Shown in pieces: positions 26,793 to 35,780 of a stretch of 64,000 bases of DNA. The DNA comes from Bradyrhizobium canariense. Its GTDB lineage: Bacteria > Pseudomonadota > Alphaproteobacteria > Rhizobiales > Xanthobacteraceae. How positions within the stretch are numbered: the first letter of the stretch is position 1; each line of letters opens with the position of its first letter. The stretch is taken from positions 1,922,001 through 1,986,000 of the forward strand of contig NZ_LT629750.1 in the NCBI RefSeq assembly GCF_900105125.1. Reading direction: 5' to 3'. Below the pieces are notes generated by a model, which did no database searches, was not told the origin of the DNA, and saw only the letters and a program-made list of their open reading frames with translations. The position numbers and the translations under genes are program-made.

Positions 26793-27362
26793 TTGTCTGA
26801 GCAGCTTGCCCTTTTTGCCAACAAGCCCGCTTCTCCGGAGGGCCTGCGCTACGCTGCCGACTTCGTTTCTCCCGAGGTTGAACGGGAGCTGATCGCGCGC
26901 ATCGCGGCGCTGCCGCTACAGCCGTTCCAGTTCGGCCAATACGAAGGCAAACGCCGGGTAGCCTCGTTCGGATTTCGCTACGATTATTCGCTGCGCCGTA
27001 TGCAGGAAGCTAACCCGATCCCGGAATGGCTCAACCCAACTATCACAGAGGTCGAGGCGTTCGGCGGTCCGGCAACCCGCATCCGGCAAATTCTCTGCAC
27101 CGAATACGACACCGGCGTCGGCATCGGCTGGCACCGGGACAAACCGCAATACGACAGGGTCTTCGGCCTGTCGCTGGGATCCGCCTGCAAATTTCGCTTT
27201 CGGCGGCCGGCTGGCGAAAAGTGGCAGCGCTTCACGCTCAACGCCGAGCCGCGCTCGATCTACATGATGTCGGGCCCATCCCGAAAAGAATGGGAACACA
27301 GCATTCCTTCCGTCGAGGCTCCGCGCTATTCGATCACGTTTCGGACGATGGTCGATCAATAG
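26793..27362 (+). CDS. AlkB-like 2-oxoglutarate/Fe(II) dioxygenase
   Basis: Putative oxidative demethylase of 189 residues (2OG-Fe(II) oxygenase). The iron facial triad is visible as GWHRDKP (His and Asp) and EHSIPSV (second His), followed by RYSITFRTM, where the first Arg binds 2-oxoglutarate and the second belongs to the AlkB-specific RxxxxxR. The start is a TTG at 26793 with AGGAAGG upstream; the next start in frame would cut conserved sequence. It may repair alkylated nucleic acid, as for the family. The following 288 bases (27363-27650) contain no gene I can support. Confidence 0.85.
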   Translation: MSEQLALFANKPASPEGLRYAADFVSPEVERELIARIAALPLQPFQFGQYEGKRRVASFGFRYDYSLRRMQEANPIPEWLNPTITEVEAFGGPATRIRQILCTEYDTGVGIGWHRDKPQYDRVFGLSLGSACKFRFRRPAGEKWQRFTLNAEPRSIYMMSGPSRKEWEHSIPSVEAPRYSITFRTMVDQ

Positions 27363-27650
27363 GCTCGCGCGTCAGCCTGGGATGAACAGGTCTTTCCACT
27401 GCGGGGCAAGATATCTCGTGAAGACGGAGGCCGGCACCGCGAGCCGGAAATCACCCAGCACATGCGGCAAATGTCCCGGTTCGAAACTTGAATGCCATCG
27501 TCGACCCCGACACGCCTATTCGAATCCCGGCGCGCCTGGTAGCCGCGCATTGGTCGAAGCGTGCAGGTATTCGGTTCGAAGCGACGTCCGGAAAATCCGA
27601 CGAGAAAGCGAAGGAAAAAGCGCCAGGGAATAAGTCAGCAAATAACGGGA

Positions 27651-28430
27651 TTAACCCGCCTTGCGCCCGTGATGGCTATGCAATTGCGATGACAGCAGGC
27701 GCCGCCACTCGTTGAACTCTGCGCTTGCAATATCGCGCGGCCTTGGCAGATCGATACTGTACTCGGTGTCGATCCGGCCGGGTCCGGGCGACATGACCAC
27801 AACCCGGTCGGCTAGAAAGATCGCTTCCTCGATCGCGTGCGTGACGAAAAGAACCGTGAGGCCGGTTCGTGACCAGATCTCGACCAGTTCATCCTGCAAC
27901 CGCTCCCGCGTCATGGCGTCGAGCGCGCCAAACGGCTCGTCCATCAGCACGATCTCGGCATCGTTGGCGAGGACGCGAGCGATGGCGACGCGCTGCTTCA
28001 TCCCCCCGGAAAGCTGGTGCGGGTAGACATCGGCGAAGTTCTGCAAACCCACGAGATTGATGAAATGATCGGATGTTTCGCGGATTTCGGCCTTGGTGCG
28101 CCCCCTCGATTTCGGCCCGAAGCCGATATTGTCGCGAACGTTGAGCCAGGGAAACAGCCCGTAGTCCTGAAACACCATGCCGCGGCTGGGACCTGGTCCT
28201 GATATCGGCACGCCCCACATCAGATTGTCGCCATGTGTTGCGGTCTCAAAACCGGCAGCCATGCGCAACAGCGTGGACTTGCCGCAGCCGGAGGCGCCGA
28301 TCAGGCAGATGAATTCGCCCTTTTTCACACGCAGATTGGCGCCGCGCAGCGCCTCGATCGGCCGCCCGTTCTGCGAATAGGTCTTGCCGACGTTCTTCAT
28401 TTCCAGAATCGGAATCGTGGCTTCAGCCAT
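27651..28430 (-). CDS. ABC transporter ATPase, SsuB/TauB (NMT1-associated) type
   Basis: Cytoplasmic ATPase of 259 residues for the adjacent importer. Walker A is GASGCGKSTLLRMAAGF, the signature motif HQLSGGMKQRVAIARVLAND, and Walker B EIVLMDEPFGALDAMTRERL followed by the switch histidine in VTHAIEEA. The Q-loop lies in FQDYGLFPWLNV, typical of nitrate/sulfonate/taurine-type ATPases. Its start overlaps the permease stop by eight bases. Third gene of a binding protein-permease-ATPase operon placed downstream of aromatic catabolism genes, so an aromatic acid substrate is inferred. Confidence 0.94.
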   Translation of the reverse strand: MAEATIPILEMKNVGKTYSQNGRPIEALRGANLRVKKGEFICLIGASGCGKSTLLRMAAGFETATHGDNLMWGVPISGPGPSRGMVFQDYGLFPWLNVRDNIGFGPKSRGRTKAEIRETSDHFINLVGLQNFADVYPHQLSGGMKQRVAIARVLANDAEIVLMDEPFGALDAMTRERLQDELVEIWSRTGLTVLFVTHAIEEAIFLADRVVVMSPGPGRIDTEYSIDLPRPRDIASAEFNEWRRLLSSQLHSHHGRKAG

Positions 28431-29274
28431 GCGACGGGCTCCAGGCCAAAAGCCGGCGCCCGATCAGCATGACAAGTTGGTCGGACAGGAAGCCGAAAAT
28501 ACCGATGACGATCATGCCGGAAATCACGATTTCGGTGCGCGAGAGCTGCCGTGCTTCCATGATGATGGCGCCGAGGCCGGTTTGCACGCCGGTCATTTCC
28601 CCGACAACGATCACAACCCACGCAAAGCCCAGTCCGAGCCGCATGCCGGTGAAGATGGACGGCAACGCGGCGGGCAGCACGACGCGGAAAAACTGTGCCG
28701 GGCCGCTGCAGCCAAGCATTGAAGCCGCTTCGAACAATCGCGGCTCGACCGAACGCACCCCGAATATCGTGTTCACCAGGATCGGATAGAACGCGCCGAG
28801 AAAGACCAGAAAGACGGCAGAGCGCGGCCCGAGCCCGAAGATGATCATCGCCAGCGGCAGCCACGCCGTAACCGGGACAGGGCGAAGAATCTGAATGGTG
28901 GGATCGACGAGTTGCCGGACCAGCGGCACGCGGCCGATCAGCATTCCCAGCGGCAGCGCGACGATCAAGGCCAGCGCAAAGCCGCCATAGACGCGGCTGA
29001 CCGAAGCCAGCAAATGGACGTGCAGGGTCCGGCTATAGGCATCGTCATTGATGCCGCCAAAGGCGAGATCCCGCAGCTCCAGCCAGACATCATAGGGCGG
29101 CGGGATGAGACTTCCCGGCCGCCCCGCGGTGGAAAAATGCCAGAAGGCGAGCAGCACCGCGGGAAATGTAATCGCCAGCAACACCGGCCGCAGGCGCGGC
29201 CACCACACCGCCGCCGCCGAAGGTTCGCGTGCGGCAGCAGCGTCGTCCTCGGTATGGGACGCGAGCGTGGTCAC
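28423..29274 (-). CDS. ABC transporter permease, SsuC/TauC type
   Basis: Inner-membrane permease of 283 residues (BPD_transp_1). About six hydrophobic segments follow a polar N-terminus. The EAA-type loop contacting the ATPase reads EAASMLGCSGPAQFFRVVLP followed by AALPSIFTGMRLGLG, as in the sulfonate/nitrate/taurine family. It lies two bases after the binding-protein stop and overlaps the ATPase start, so the three genes form one operon. Confidence 0.93.
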   Translation of the reverse strand: MTTLASHTEDDAAAAREPSAAAVWWPRLRPVLLAITFPAVLLAFWHFSTAGRPGSLIPPPYDVWLELRDLAFGGINDDAYSRTLHVHLLASVSRVYGGFALALIVALPLGMLIGRVPLVRQLVDPTIQILRPVPVTAWLPLAMIIFGLGPRSAVFLVFLGAFYPILVNTIFGVRSVEPRLFEAASMLGCSGPAQFFRVVLPAALPSIFTGMRLGLGFAWVVIVVGEMTGVQTGLGAIIMEARQLSRTEIVISGMIVIGIFGFLSDQLVMLIGRRLLAWSPSHG

Positions 29275-29276
29275 GA

Positions 29277-30236
29277 TCAGGTCGGCTTCATCGCATCGAC
29301 GAAACTGGTGTCGATGAAGGTGGCGAAGTCAGGCACGCGCTTGATCTGTTTCAGCGCCAGCATGTGGTCGGCATAGACTTTTGACTCCTCGATCTCCTTC
29401 GGCCCAAGCCGCCACGTCAATTCGACATTGGGTACCGACGCCTCGATCGCCTCCTTCTTCTGCCCGAGCTTGCTGGACGCCATCGCGACCATCGCGTCCT
29501 TGTTGGTCGCTGCGAAGTCAGTTGCGCGCTGGTGAATACCCATCATCACACGGACGAGGTCCGGCTTTTCGGTGATCAGGTCGCGATGTGTCCCGAACAC
29601 CATGTTGAGGGAGCCCATGGCCGTCGAATACGGATATTCAACCAGCGTGCCGACGCCGCTGGACAGCGACACGCCGGGACCGGGCTCGGCGCCGACATAG
29701 GCGTCGACGTCGCCACGCGACAACGCGATATGCATTTCGCTGAAGGAGACGCGGACCGGCTCGACGTCCTTGATGCTCATGCCTTCCATGCGCAACCGCT
29801 CCAGGAAGAAGACCTCCTGCGTGGTTCCCGGAAACACCGCAACGCGCTTACCTCTGAGATCCTTGATCGAGGTGATGCCCTCGCCTTTCTTGGCGATGAT
29901 CGCCATGCCGCGATTGCAGGTCGAGGCAATCACCACGACCGGCTCACCGGCGGCGGCGCCGAGGATCGCGGCCGCGATACCGAACGCGCCGAAATCGACC
30001 GACTTGGTCACGACGGCATTCTTGCATTCGGTCGGCGTTTCGAACGGCAGCACTTCGATCTTGTAACCCGCCGGCACGAACTGATCGTAGAAATAGGGAG
30101 CGATGGAATGGATCAGCTTCAGTGCGCCGGCGCGAATGACAATCGGCTCGCCCTCGGCCCGCACGATCGCGGGCGCCGCAAACAGCCCCACCCCGAGGCC
30201 GGCAATGAATTCACGACGGCGTATTCCAGATGTCAT
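29277..30236 (-). CDS. NMT1/SsuA-type ABC substrate-binding protein
   Basis: Exported binding protein of 319 residues for the adjacent permease/ATPase. A twin-arginine-like leader (SGIRRREFIAGLGVGLFAAP) ends at AIVRAEG; the mature part has VVTKSVDFGAFGIAAAILGA and LRGKRVAVFPGTTQEVFFLE, typical of NMT1/SsuA proteins. AAAGGAG lies eight bases before the ATG at 30236; a longer in-frame extension was rejected because it runs through the leader hairpins. It is separated by 226 bases from the dioxygenase gene, so it may have its own promoter or be regulated through that leader. The ligand is unknown. Confidence 0.92.
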   Translation of the reverse strand: MTSGIRRREFIAGLGVGLFAAPAIVRAEGEPIVIRAGALKLIHSIAPYFYDQFVPAGYKIEVLPFETPTECKNAVVTKSVDFGAFGIAAAILGAAAGEPVVVIASTCNRGMAIIAKKGEGITSIKDLRGKRVAVFPGTTQEVFFLERLRMEGMSIKDVEPVRVSFSEMHIALSRGDVDAYVGAEPGPGVSLSSGVGTLVEYPYSTAMGSLNMVFGTHRDLITEKPDLVRVMMGIHQRATDFAATNKDAMVAMASSKLGQKKEAIEASVPNVELTWRLGPKEIEESKVYADHMLALKQIKRVPDFATFIDTSFVDAMKPT

Positions 30237-30355
30237 CGACACAACTCCTTTGTTGCTCCGCAAAATGCAACAAACATGCCGATACACAGGATCTTGGCTG
30301 CCGAGCCGTTCACCTCGCTGTGACGCATAGACCGCGCGATGATGCAAACCAAGCC

Positions 30356-30403
30356 GGCCTTCGCGGGCACGGAAGGCCACGGGGGGAAACCTGTCTCCCC
30401 GTG
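30356..30403 (-). promoter_or_regulatory. two adjacent hairpins in the leader of the ABC importer operon
   Basis: Two abutting inverted repeats: GGCCTTC (30356-30362) pairs with GAAGGCC (30372-30378) around a 9-base loop, and CACGGGGGGA (30378-30387) pairs with TCTCCCCGTG (30394-30403) around a 6-base loop, with one G-U pair. They lie in the 226-base gap between the dioxygenase stop and the binding-protein start. No T-run follows on either strand, so a simple terminator is unlikely; mRNA stabilisation, processing or attenuation are options. Confidence 0.5.
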
Positions 30404-30462
30404 CTGCATCAAAATTGGGCTGTCGAGGTCCTAACTGATCAAGAAACAGCCGACATCGCGCC

Positions 30463-31419
30463 TCACCGCGTGACCGGCGGCGTCCCGTGGGTATGAAACG
30501 ACTCGATCGTCTTCAGGCCCCACGCCTGGCCCTTCTTGCGCTCTTCTTCGGTCCATACGATCGGCTTCCAGTCCGGCGCCAGAATGAGCCGCGCACCGGC
30601 ATTGGCGATTTCGACGCGGTTGCCGCCGGGCTCGTAGACATAGAGGAAGAACGTTTGCTGGATGGCGTGCTTGTGCGGGCCGGTCTCGATGTAGATGCCG
30701 TTCTCCAGGAAGATATCGGCAGCGCGCAAAATCTCTTCGCGGCTATCGAGCGCATAGGTCACGTGGTGGAATCGGCCGGGCGTATTGGAGTGATCGTGTG
30801 AATAGGCGAAGTCGTAGCTCTTGTTCGACATCGTCATCCACATCGCGGCTTCGGTGCCGTCGTTGAGGACGATCTGCTCGGTCAACCGGCAGCCCAGATA
30901 CGTCTCAAAGAAGATGCGGTTGGCCTTGATGTCGACCGCCAGGCAATTGAGGTGATCGAGGCGGCGGACATTGATGCCGCGGGCGGGAAAGCGCTGCGCC
31001 TGGTTCTTCAATGCAGGCTTGAGTTCGGCCGGCGCCTCGTACCATTCGGTCTCGTAATAGAGCTCGACGATATGGCCGTCGGGATCCCTGCAGCGAAACG
31101 CCGGCCCCTGCCCCATGTCGCCATCGACCCAGCCGATGTCGAAACCCGAGCCCTTGAGCGCGGCGACGCGCCGCTCCAGCGCCTGCGGGCTGCGGGCGCG
31201 CAGCGCCATGTGCTCCATGCCAGAGGTTTTCGAGGCGGTGAGCTTGAGCGAATAGCGCTCATAATCGTCCCAGCCGCGCAAATACACCGACTCGCCCTTG
31301 CGGCCGCTGATGGTCATGCCCATGACGTCGACGAAGAATTTCAGGCTCTCGTCCGGCTTCGGCGTCAGCAATTCCATGTGGCCGAGATGGGCGAGATCGA
31401 AAATCGGTTCTGGCTGCAT
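30463..31419 (-). CDS. extradiol ring-cleavage dioxygenase (VOC, catechol 2,3-dioxygenase type)
   Basis: Two-domain vicinal-oxygen-chelate dioxygenase of 318 residues, expected to cleave a catechol next to its hydroxyls with Fe(II) or Mn(II). The metal ligands are recognisable as His156 (RRLDHLNCL), a histidine of RFHHVTYALD at 218/219 and Glu270 (PGGNRVEIANAG), in the spacing of homoprotocatechuate and catechol 2,3-dioxygenases. The N-terminal VOC copy (HLGHMELLTP) lacks the full ligand set, as usual. GGGAG lies six bases before the ATG. It is part of the LysR-linked operon with a decarboxylase-like, a hydratase-like and an FAD monooxygenase gene. The substrate is not determinable. Confidence 0.9.
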   Translation of the reverse strand: MQPEPIFDLAHLGHMELLTPKPDESLKFFVDVMGMTISGRKGESVYLRGWDDYERYSLKLTASKTSGMEHMALRARSPQALERRVAALKGSGFDIGWVDGDMGQGPAFRCRDPDGHIVELYYETEWYEAPAELKPALKNQAQRFPARGINVRRLDHLNCLAVDIKANRIFFETYLGCRLTEQIVLNDGTEAAMWMTMSNKSYDFAYSHDHSNTPGRFHHVTYALDSREEILRAADIFLENGIYIETGPHKHAIQQTFFLYVYEPGGNRVEIANAGARLILAPDWKPIVWTEEERKKGQAWGLKTIESFHTHGTPPVTR

Positions 31420-31437
31420 GCGAAGCTCCCGTATGAC

Positions 31438-32292
31438 CTAGCGCAGCGACCGCGTCAGGTCGTCAAACAATTCATCGACGGAAAAGGCCCGGGGAATGAG
31501 CCCCTGCTGCGCGGTATAGAGGCTGATCATCGCCAGCGAGCGGCTCATTTCTTCGGTGCTGAACCGCGGCGACGCGGCCGGCGCACGGGCCGCGCGCTCC
31601 TGCAGCATCCTGAAAACTTCCCGTACCGCTTCGGGATGTTTATCGGATAGCGCTTCGCTGACCACAACCATATGGTTGATCGGTCGTACCTTGTGTTTTG
31701 CGAACCAGGCTTTTTCTTCCAAGCCCACGTCCGGAAACAGCGGCTTCAGGCCCGGGCGCTCGACTTTCTCGCCGAGCACCGCGTCGAGTTCGCCGTCGAG
31801 CAGCATCTGGATGATCTCTTTGCCCTGCGGCGCGCGCTTGGTCGTATCCCTGAATTCGGCGACATGCGCGTCTTCGAACGTGACCCAATCGATCGAACCG
31901 AGATTGACGCCGTAATCGTTGGCGAGAATACCACGCAGCCACGCGCCGGTCGTGGTCGTGAAGGAGCGGATGCCGACGCGCTTGCCTTCGAGATCGCGTG
32001 GCTTCAACTCACCGAGTTCAGCCCGGTAAAGCGCATAGGCATGCTGAAACCGCGCCACGACCACACTCGGCAGCAGCACCATCGGCTTGCCAAAACTCTT
32101 CGCCATCAGATAGGTGACGATCGCCATCTCCGAGACATCGAAGGCCGCATCGCGCACCATGGGCTTGAAGCCCTTATGGGCCGGCGAATACTCCGCAAAA
32201 TCAAGCGCCACTGAATCGGACTTGATCGACCCATCCTTGAGCGCCGCGGTGCAAGGATGGGTGCCAAGCAAGGTGCGCAGTCGCATCGTCAT
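31438..32292 (-). CDS. 4,5-dihydroxyphthalate decarboxylase-like protein (periplasmic-binding fold)
   Basis: A 284-residue leaderless protein with the NMT1/binding-protein fold that resembles the Pht5 group of 4,5-dihydroxyphthalate decarboxylases. Seen: an N-terminal GTHPCTAALKDGSIKSD, then FDVSEMAIVTYLMAKSFGKP, LEGKRVGIRSFTTTTGAWLR and LDGELDAVLGEK. The absence of a signal peptide argues for an intracellular enzyme rather than a transporter subunit. It lies 18 bases upstream of the dioxygenase gene and 49 bases after the hydratase gene. The decarboxylase call rests on family resemblance and context; a ligand-binding role is possible. Confidence 0.7.
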   Translation of the reverse strand: MTMRLRTLLGTHPCTAALKDGSIKSDSVALDFAEYSPAHKGFKPMVRDAAFDVSEMAIVTYLMAKSFGKPMVLLPSVVVARFQHAYALYRAELGELKPRDLEGKRVGIRSFTTTTGAWLRGILANDYGVNLGSIDWVTFEDAHVAEFRDTTKRAPQGKEIIQMLLDGELDAVLGEKVERPGLKPLFPDVGLEEKAWFAKHKVRPINHMVVVSEALSDKHPEAVREVFRMLQERAARAPAASPRFSTEEMSRSLAMISLYTAQQGLIPRAFSVDELFDDLTRSLR

Positions 32293-32341
32293 CTCACTCG
32301 CCCCGCGTCGGTCCTGACGATGTTGCGGACAACCACCGTGT

Positions 32342-33064
32342 TCACGCCAATTCCTCCAGCGCCATCGGAAATAGCCGCTGATAGGCCTCGCCGTAGGTCA
32401 TGGCCTTGCCGGAATTGCGGCCGCCCTGCATACCCCGCTGAAGCGCGACCCGCTCGTAATAGGCCCACAGGTGCTTTTGCGCCGCAAGAATCTCGAACGT
32501 CTTGCGCTTGATATCCCAGACCTCGTCGATATTGAGGATGACCTGCGGCTTGAAGTTGCACATCTCCGGCTGATGCGGCTCGAACAGGAAAACCGGCGGG
32601 GCGTTGTAGCTGTATTCGGCCTGCGGCTTGTGGCCCATCGCCTGCGCCACGATGCGCGCTTCCTGCGCATAGGCTGCCGCCGCCGGATGGTCGACGTTAT
32701 AAGGGTCTTCCAGCGAGTGCGTGAGCACAAAGCTTGGGTTGAGCTCGCGATAGATATCGATCAGCCGATCCATATGCGCCTCGGTGAGGCGCAGCGGGTA
32801 ATCGCCAGCATCGAAGAATTCGATTTCGGCACCGAGCGCCGCGGCGGCTCGTTCTGCCTCGTCCTTGCGGCCGGCCTTGACCTTCTCAAGCGTCATGCCC
32901 GGTTGTTTCCAGGCAAACTGGGATTCCCCTCGCTCGCCGAGCGCCAGGCAGACGATTTTGACGCGATAGCCTTTCTTGGCGTGAAGCGCGATCGCGCCGC
33001 CAGCCCGCCACACAAAATCCCCGGGGTGTGCCGAAACCACCAGACCCGTTTTGGGATTGGACAT
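32342..33064 (-). CDS. PIG-L-fold hydrolase, 4-oxalomesaconate hydratase (GalB)-like
   Basis: LmbE/PIG-L superfamily metal enzyme of 240 residues. The zinc motif is SAHPGDF (His13, Asp16), with the third ligand probably in YNVDHPAAAAYAQ. The opening MSNPKTGLVVSAHPGDF and the overall length fit GalB, which hydrates 4-oxalomesaconate in gallate degradation. That supports an aromatic-acid pathway for this operon, although no gallate dioxygenase or aldolase is present in the window. GAGGAAAG precedes the ATG. An amide deacetylase of the same fold cannot be excluded. Confidence 0.75.
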   Translation of the reverse strand: MSNPKTGLVVSAHPGDFVWRAGGAIALHAKKGYRVKIVCLALGERGESQFAWKQPGMTLEKVKAGRKDEAERAAAALGAEIEFFDAGDYPLRLTEAHMDRLIDIYRELNPSFVLTHSLEDPYNVDHPAAAAYAQEARIVAQAMGHKPQAEYSYNAPPVFLFEPHQPEMCNFKPQVILNIDEVWDIKRKTFEILAAQKHLWAYYERVALQRGMQGGRNSGKAMTYGEAYQRLFPMALEELA

Positions 33065-33134
33065 CAGATCTTTCCTCTCTGTATCAACTGTCGAACCCGA
33101 GCAATCACCGCATTCCCGATCGATATGTCTCGCG

Positions 33135-34388
33135 CTATCTGAGCGACTGGCTGGTCGGAGCGCTAGCTGCAGCGGCGGGTGTTTGCAGGTGTCGGCTGTC
33201 GCTTAGGTACGTCATGGCTGCCTTTTCGACATCGTAATCGTAAAGCGATTTGCGGAATGCGGCCGAGCTCGCTATTTCCCGATCGCGCTGCTCGAGACTG
33301 GCATATTTGGAATCGTAACGGAGCCCGTTTTGCCGCGCCTCAGCCTGAATCATATCGGTGCGCGCGCGGCGGAATTGTTCATATTGCTTCAGGATGTCGG
33401 GAACATCGGACGCAGAGCGCCCCTCGAGCAGGACCGCCAGAGCGACGCCGTCCTCGATGGCCTGGTTGGCGCCCTGGCCGAGATGCGGAAGCATCGCGTG
33501 GGCCGCGTCACCCAGCAGGGTCAGCCGTCCTTTGGTCCAGGTGGTCAACGGCCTGCGATCGTATAGCCCCCACCAAAAGCAACTCTCGATTTTTCCAAGC
33601 AGTTCGGTGACGCGCAGGTCCCATCCCTCGAAGGATGCCGCCAGTTCGTCGCGATCTCCGACCGCCGACCATGACTCAATCGTCTCGTTTTTGGTCGGAA
33701 CGAAGCCGACATAATTCAGAAGCTGGCCGCTCCGAACCGGAAACACCATGAAATGCTTGCCGTCGCCCATCCAGACCTGATGCGCCTCATTCCGCCAGTT
33801 GGGAAGTTTATCGCGCGCGATCAGACCGCGATAGGCACGCGAGCCCGAATATTCGGGGGGCTTTGGTTCGACGATATATTTCTGCAGGCCCGAGTGGATC
33901 CCATCGGCCGCGATCACCAAATCCGTCTCCGCGCTCTCGCCATTGGCGAATTTCAACTGCACTGTCGCGGCACTTTGTTCGATTCCGATACAGCGGTAGC
34001 CGGTCCGTATCGCGCTCTGCGGCAGAGCTGCCGCGAGCGCATTCAACAAGTCGGCCCGATGCATGCCATACAAGCCGTTCCAGCCGCTGGAGTCCGCGGT
34101 GAGGATCGGCCCGACCACCGTTCCATCCATCCGGTAATATTCCGAACCACGGCCAACCTTCGCCCCGACCGCGGCCAGCGCTTCGCCGAGGCCCATCCGC
34201 TCCAATTGCCGCAAACTGTTCGGATAGATGAAAACGCCGGCGCCAACCTCGCCCAACGCGTTAGCCTGCTCGAAAACAGTGACCTCGATCCCCCTTCGAT
34301 GCAGGGCGTTTGCGGCGGAAAGACCGCCAATGCCGCCTCCCACGATCGCGGCGCGAAGGGGTCTGGTCGATATGGTTCTCTCGTTCAT
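33135..34388 (-). CDS. FAD-dependent aromatic monooxygenase (salicylate/3-hydroxybenzoate hydroxylase type)
   Basis: Flavoprotein hydroxylase of 417 residues in the FAD_binding_3 group. The dinucleotide motif is AAIVGGGIGGLSAANALHRR, the middle motif VIAADGIHSGLQ, and the FAD-ribityl motif LLGDAAHAMLPHLGQGANQA. The closest recognisable types are salicylate and 3-hydroxybenzoate 6-hydroxylases, which add a ring hydroxyl using NAD(P)H and oxygen. In this operon it could make the catechol for the extradiol dioxygenase 1.7 kb downstream. The substrate is unknown. Confidence 0.88.
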   Translation of the reverse strand: MNERTISTRPLRAAIVGGGIGGLSAANALHRRGIEVTVFEQANALGEVGAGVFIYPNSLRQLERMGLGEALAAVGAKVGRGSEYYRMDGTVVGPILTADSSGWNGLYGMHRADLLNALAAALPQSAIRTGYRCIGIEQSAATVQLKFANGESAETDLVIAADGIHSGLQKYIVEPKPPEYSGSRAYRGLIARDKLPNWRNEAHQVWMGDGKHFMVFPVRSGQLLNYVGFVPTKNETIESWSAVGDRDELAASFEGWDLRVTELLGKIESCFWWGLYDRRPLTTWTKGRLTLLGDAAHAMLPHLGQGANQAIEDGVALAVLLEGRSASDVPDILKQYEQFRRARTDMIQAEARQNGLRYDSKYASLEQRDREIASSAAFRKSLYDYDVEKAAMTYLSDSRHLQTPAAAASAPTSQSLR

Positions 34389-34449
34389 CTCGTTCTCTCA
34401 TTCACTCCGGTCGGCGGGGTGTTGCGTGCAAAAAAGATCCCTCTCCGCG

Positions 34450-35694
34450 TCAGCGACTGCCTGGCGGATATCGGTATGGCCCCAACGTGAGGACGAGGAT
34501 GATCGCGACCAGGAGAGCAATCCCAAGTCCAATCAGTCCCGCCGAATAAATACGAAATGCATCGAACGCATGGGCCATGACCCAGGGACCGAGACCGGAA
34601 CCGAGCGTGAAGAAGCCGAGAACGCAGCCGTAGATGACACCATAATGCGCCATGCCGAAGTAGCGGCTGGTCAGATACGCCATGATGTCGCCTTCCGCTC
34701 CGATGCCGAGGCCAAGCAGGATCGCCGCGACGACAGCAAACGGTCCCACGGCGCCGAAGCCGAGCATCGCCATCCCGATCAGAGGGATGATGAAAAAGAA
34801 TGCCGCGACGGCGGGCCCGTAGAAGCGGTCGAGCGCCAAACCGGAAAGCATGCGCCCGACGATGAGAGACAGCCCCGCCGCTCCAACAGCGGTGGTTGCG
34901 GTATCGGCTGAGATACCGCGGTCCGAAAGTATCGGCACGATATGCGCGATCGTGCCGTTCACGGCGGCGGCAACCAGCATCATCGCGACAGCGGTGAACC
35001 AGAAACGATAGCCTCGAATGGCCTCTCTCAACGTCAGGCCTTCGAAGTGCCCGGGCTCCCTGCCGCTTTGCGGCGGACGATCCCTGACGAACAGCGCCAC
35101 GGAAGGGAAACCGACCAGGAAGAGCAGCGCGCCCAAAGCAAAATAGGCTTCGCGCCAGCCGTAATTGGCGACGAAATAATGCGTGTATTTCGGGATCAGC
35201 GCCGCGCCGATGCCGATGCCGGCGAGCGTCACGCCAAGCGCTAGACCGCGCCGTGCGTCGAACCAGGTCGAGACCGCGCGCCCATAGGTCAGCGTCGAAT
35301 GCCCGGCACCGACGACACCGAGAAACGCGTAAAGCAGAACGAACGCGGCCGGACTGGCGCCGAGCAATCCGCCGGAAGCGGTCGCCAGCGCGAACATGAC
35401 GATGGCCGGAAGCGCGATCCGTTCCACGCCGAAGCGATCCACCAGGATGCCGACAAATGGCATCATGACCGCTCCGGCGGTGTGCGATGCCACCAGCGCG
35501 GAAGCGAGGACGCTTCGCTGCCAGCCGAATTCGGCGCTGATCGGCTGCAGCAAAACGCCGAAGGTAAAGAGGATGATGGGACCGTTGCCCACGATGAGGG
35601 CGAGCGTGGAGCCCAGAACGACAAGCCAGCCGGAATTGACCTGCTCGAGGTAAACAGGCGCTGCGACACGCTCTCTTACGGCTGAATCGCTCAT
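34450..35694 (-). CDS. MFS transporter, monocarboxylate/aromatic-acid type
   Basis: Twelve-helix major-facilitator protein of 414 residues. The hydrophobic pattern is continuous, with GWLVVLGSTLALIVGNGPII in helix 1, the loop motif VDRFGVERIALP after helix 2 and YGRAVSTWFDARRGLALGVT in the fourth/fifth helix region, as in the OFA/monocarboxylate porter group. It is the first gene of the minus-strand catabolic operon and diverges from the LysR gene. It probably imports the aromatic or dicarboxylic substrate alongside the ABC system; specificity is not visible. Confidence 0.88.
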   Translation of the reverse strand: MSDSAVRERVAAPVYLEQVNSGWLVVLGSTLALIVGNGPIILFTFGVLLQPISAEFGWQRSVLASALVASHTAGAVMMPFVGILVDRFGVERIALPAIVMFALATASGGLLGASPAAFVLLYAFLGVVGAGHSTLTYGRAVSTWFDARRGLALGVTLAGIGIGAALIPKYTHYFVANYGWREAYFALGALLFLVGFPSVALFVRDRPPQSGREPGHFEGLTLREAIRGYRFWFTAVAMMLVAAAVNGTIAHIVPILSDRGISADTATTAVGAAGLSLIVGRMLSGLALDRFYGPAVAAFFFIIPLIGMAMLGFGAVGPFAVVAAILLGLGIGAEGDIMAYLTSRYFGMAHYGVIYGCVLGFFTLGSGLGPWVMAHAFDAFRIYSAGLIGLGIALLVAIILVLTLGPYRYPPGSR

Positions 35695-35780
35695 TAATCC
35701 CCCCAGTGCGCCGCTTGTTGGGAAATCTCACCGGGGCGACAACATTGCCCAAAGCATAGGATTTACCGATTTATTTGACA

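Noticed and set aside
27363..27650. Short plus-strand frames between the AlkB-like gene and the ABC ATPase gene
   Set aside because: Low-complexity sequence, no ribosome sites or motifs; I see no gene here.
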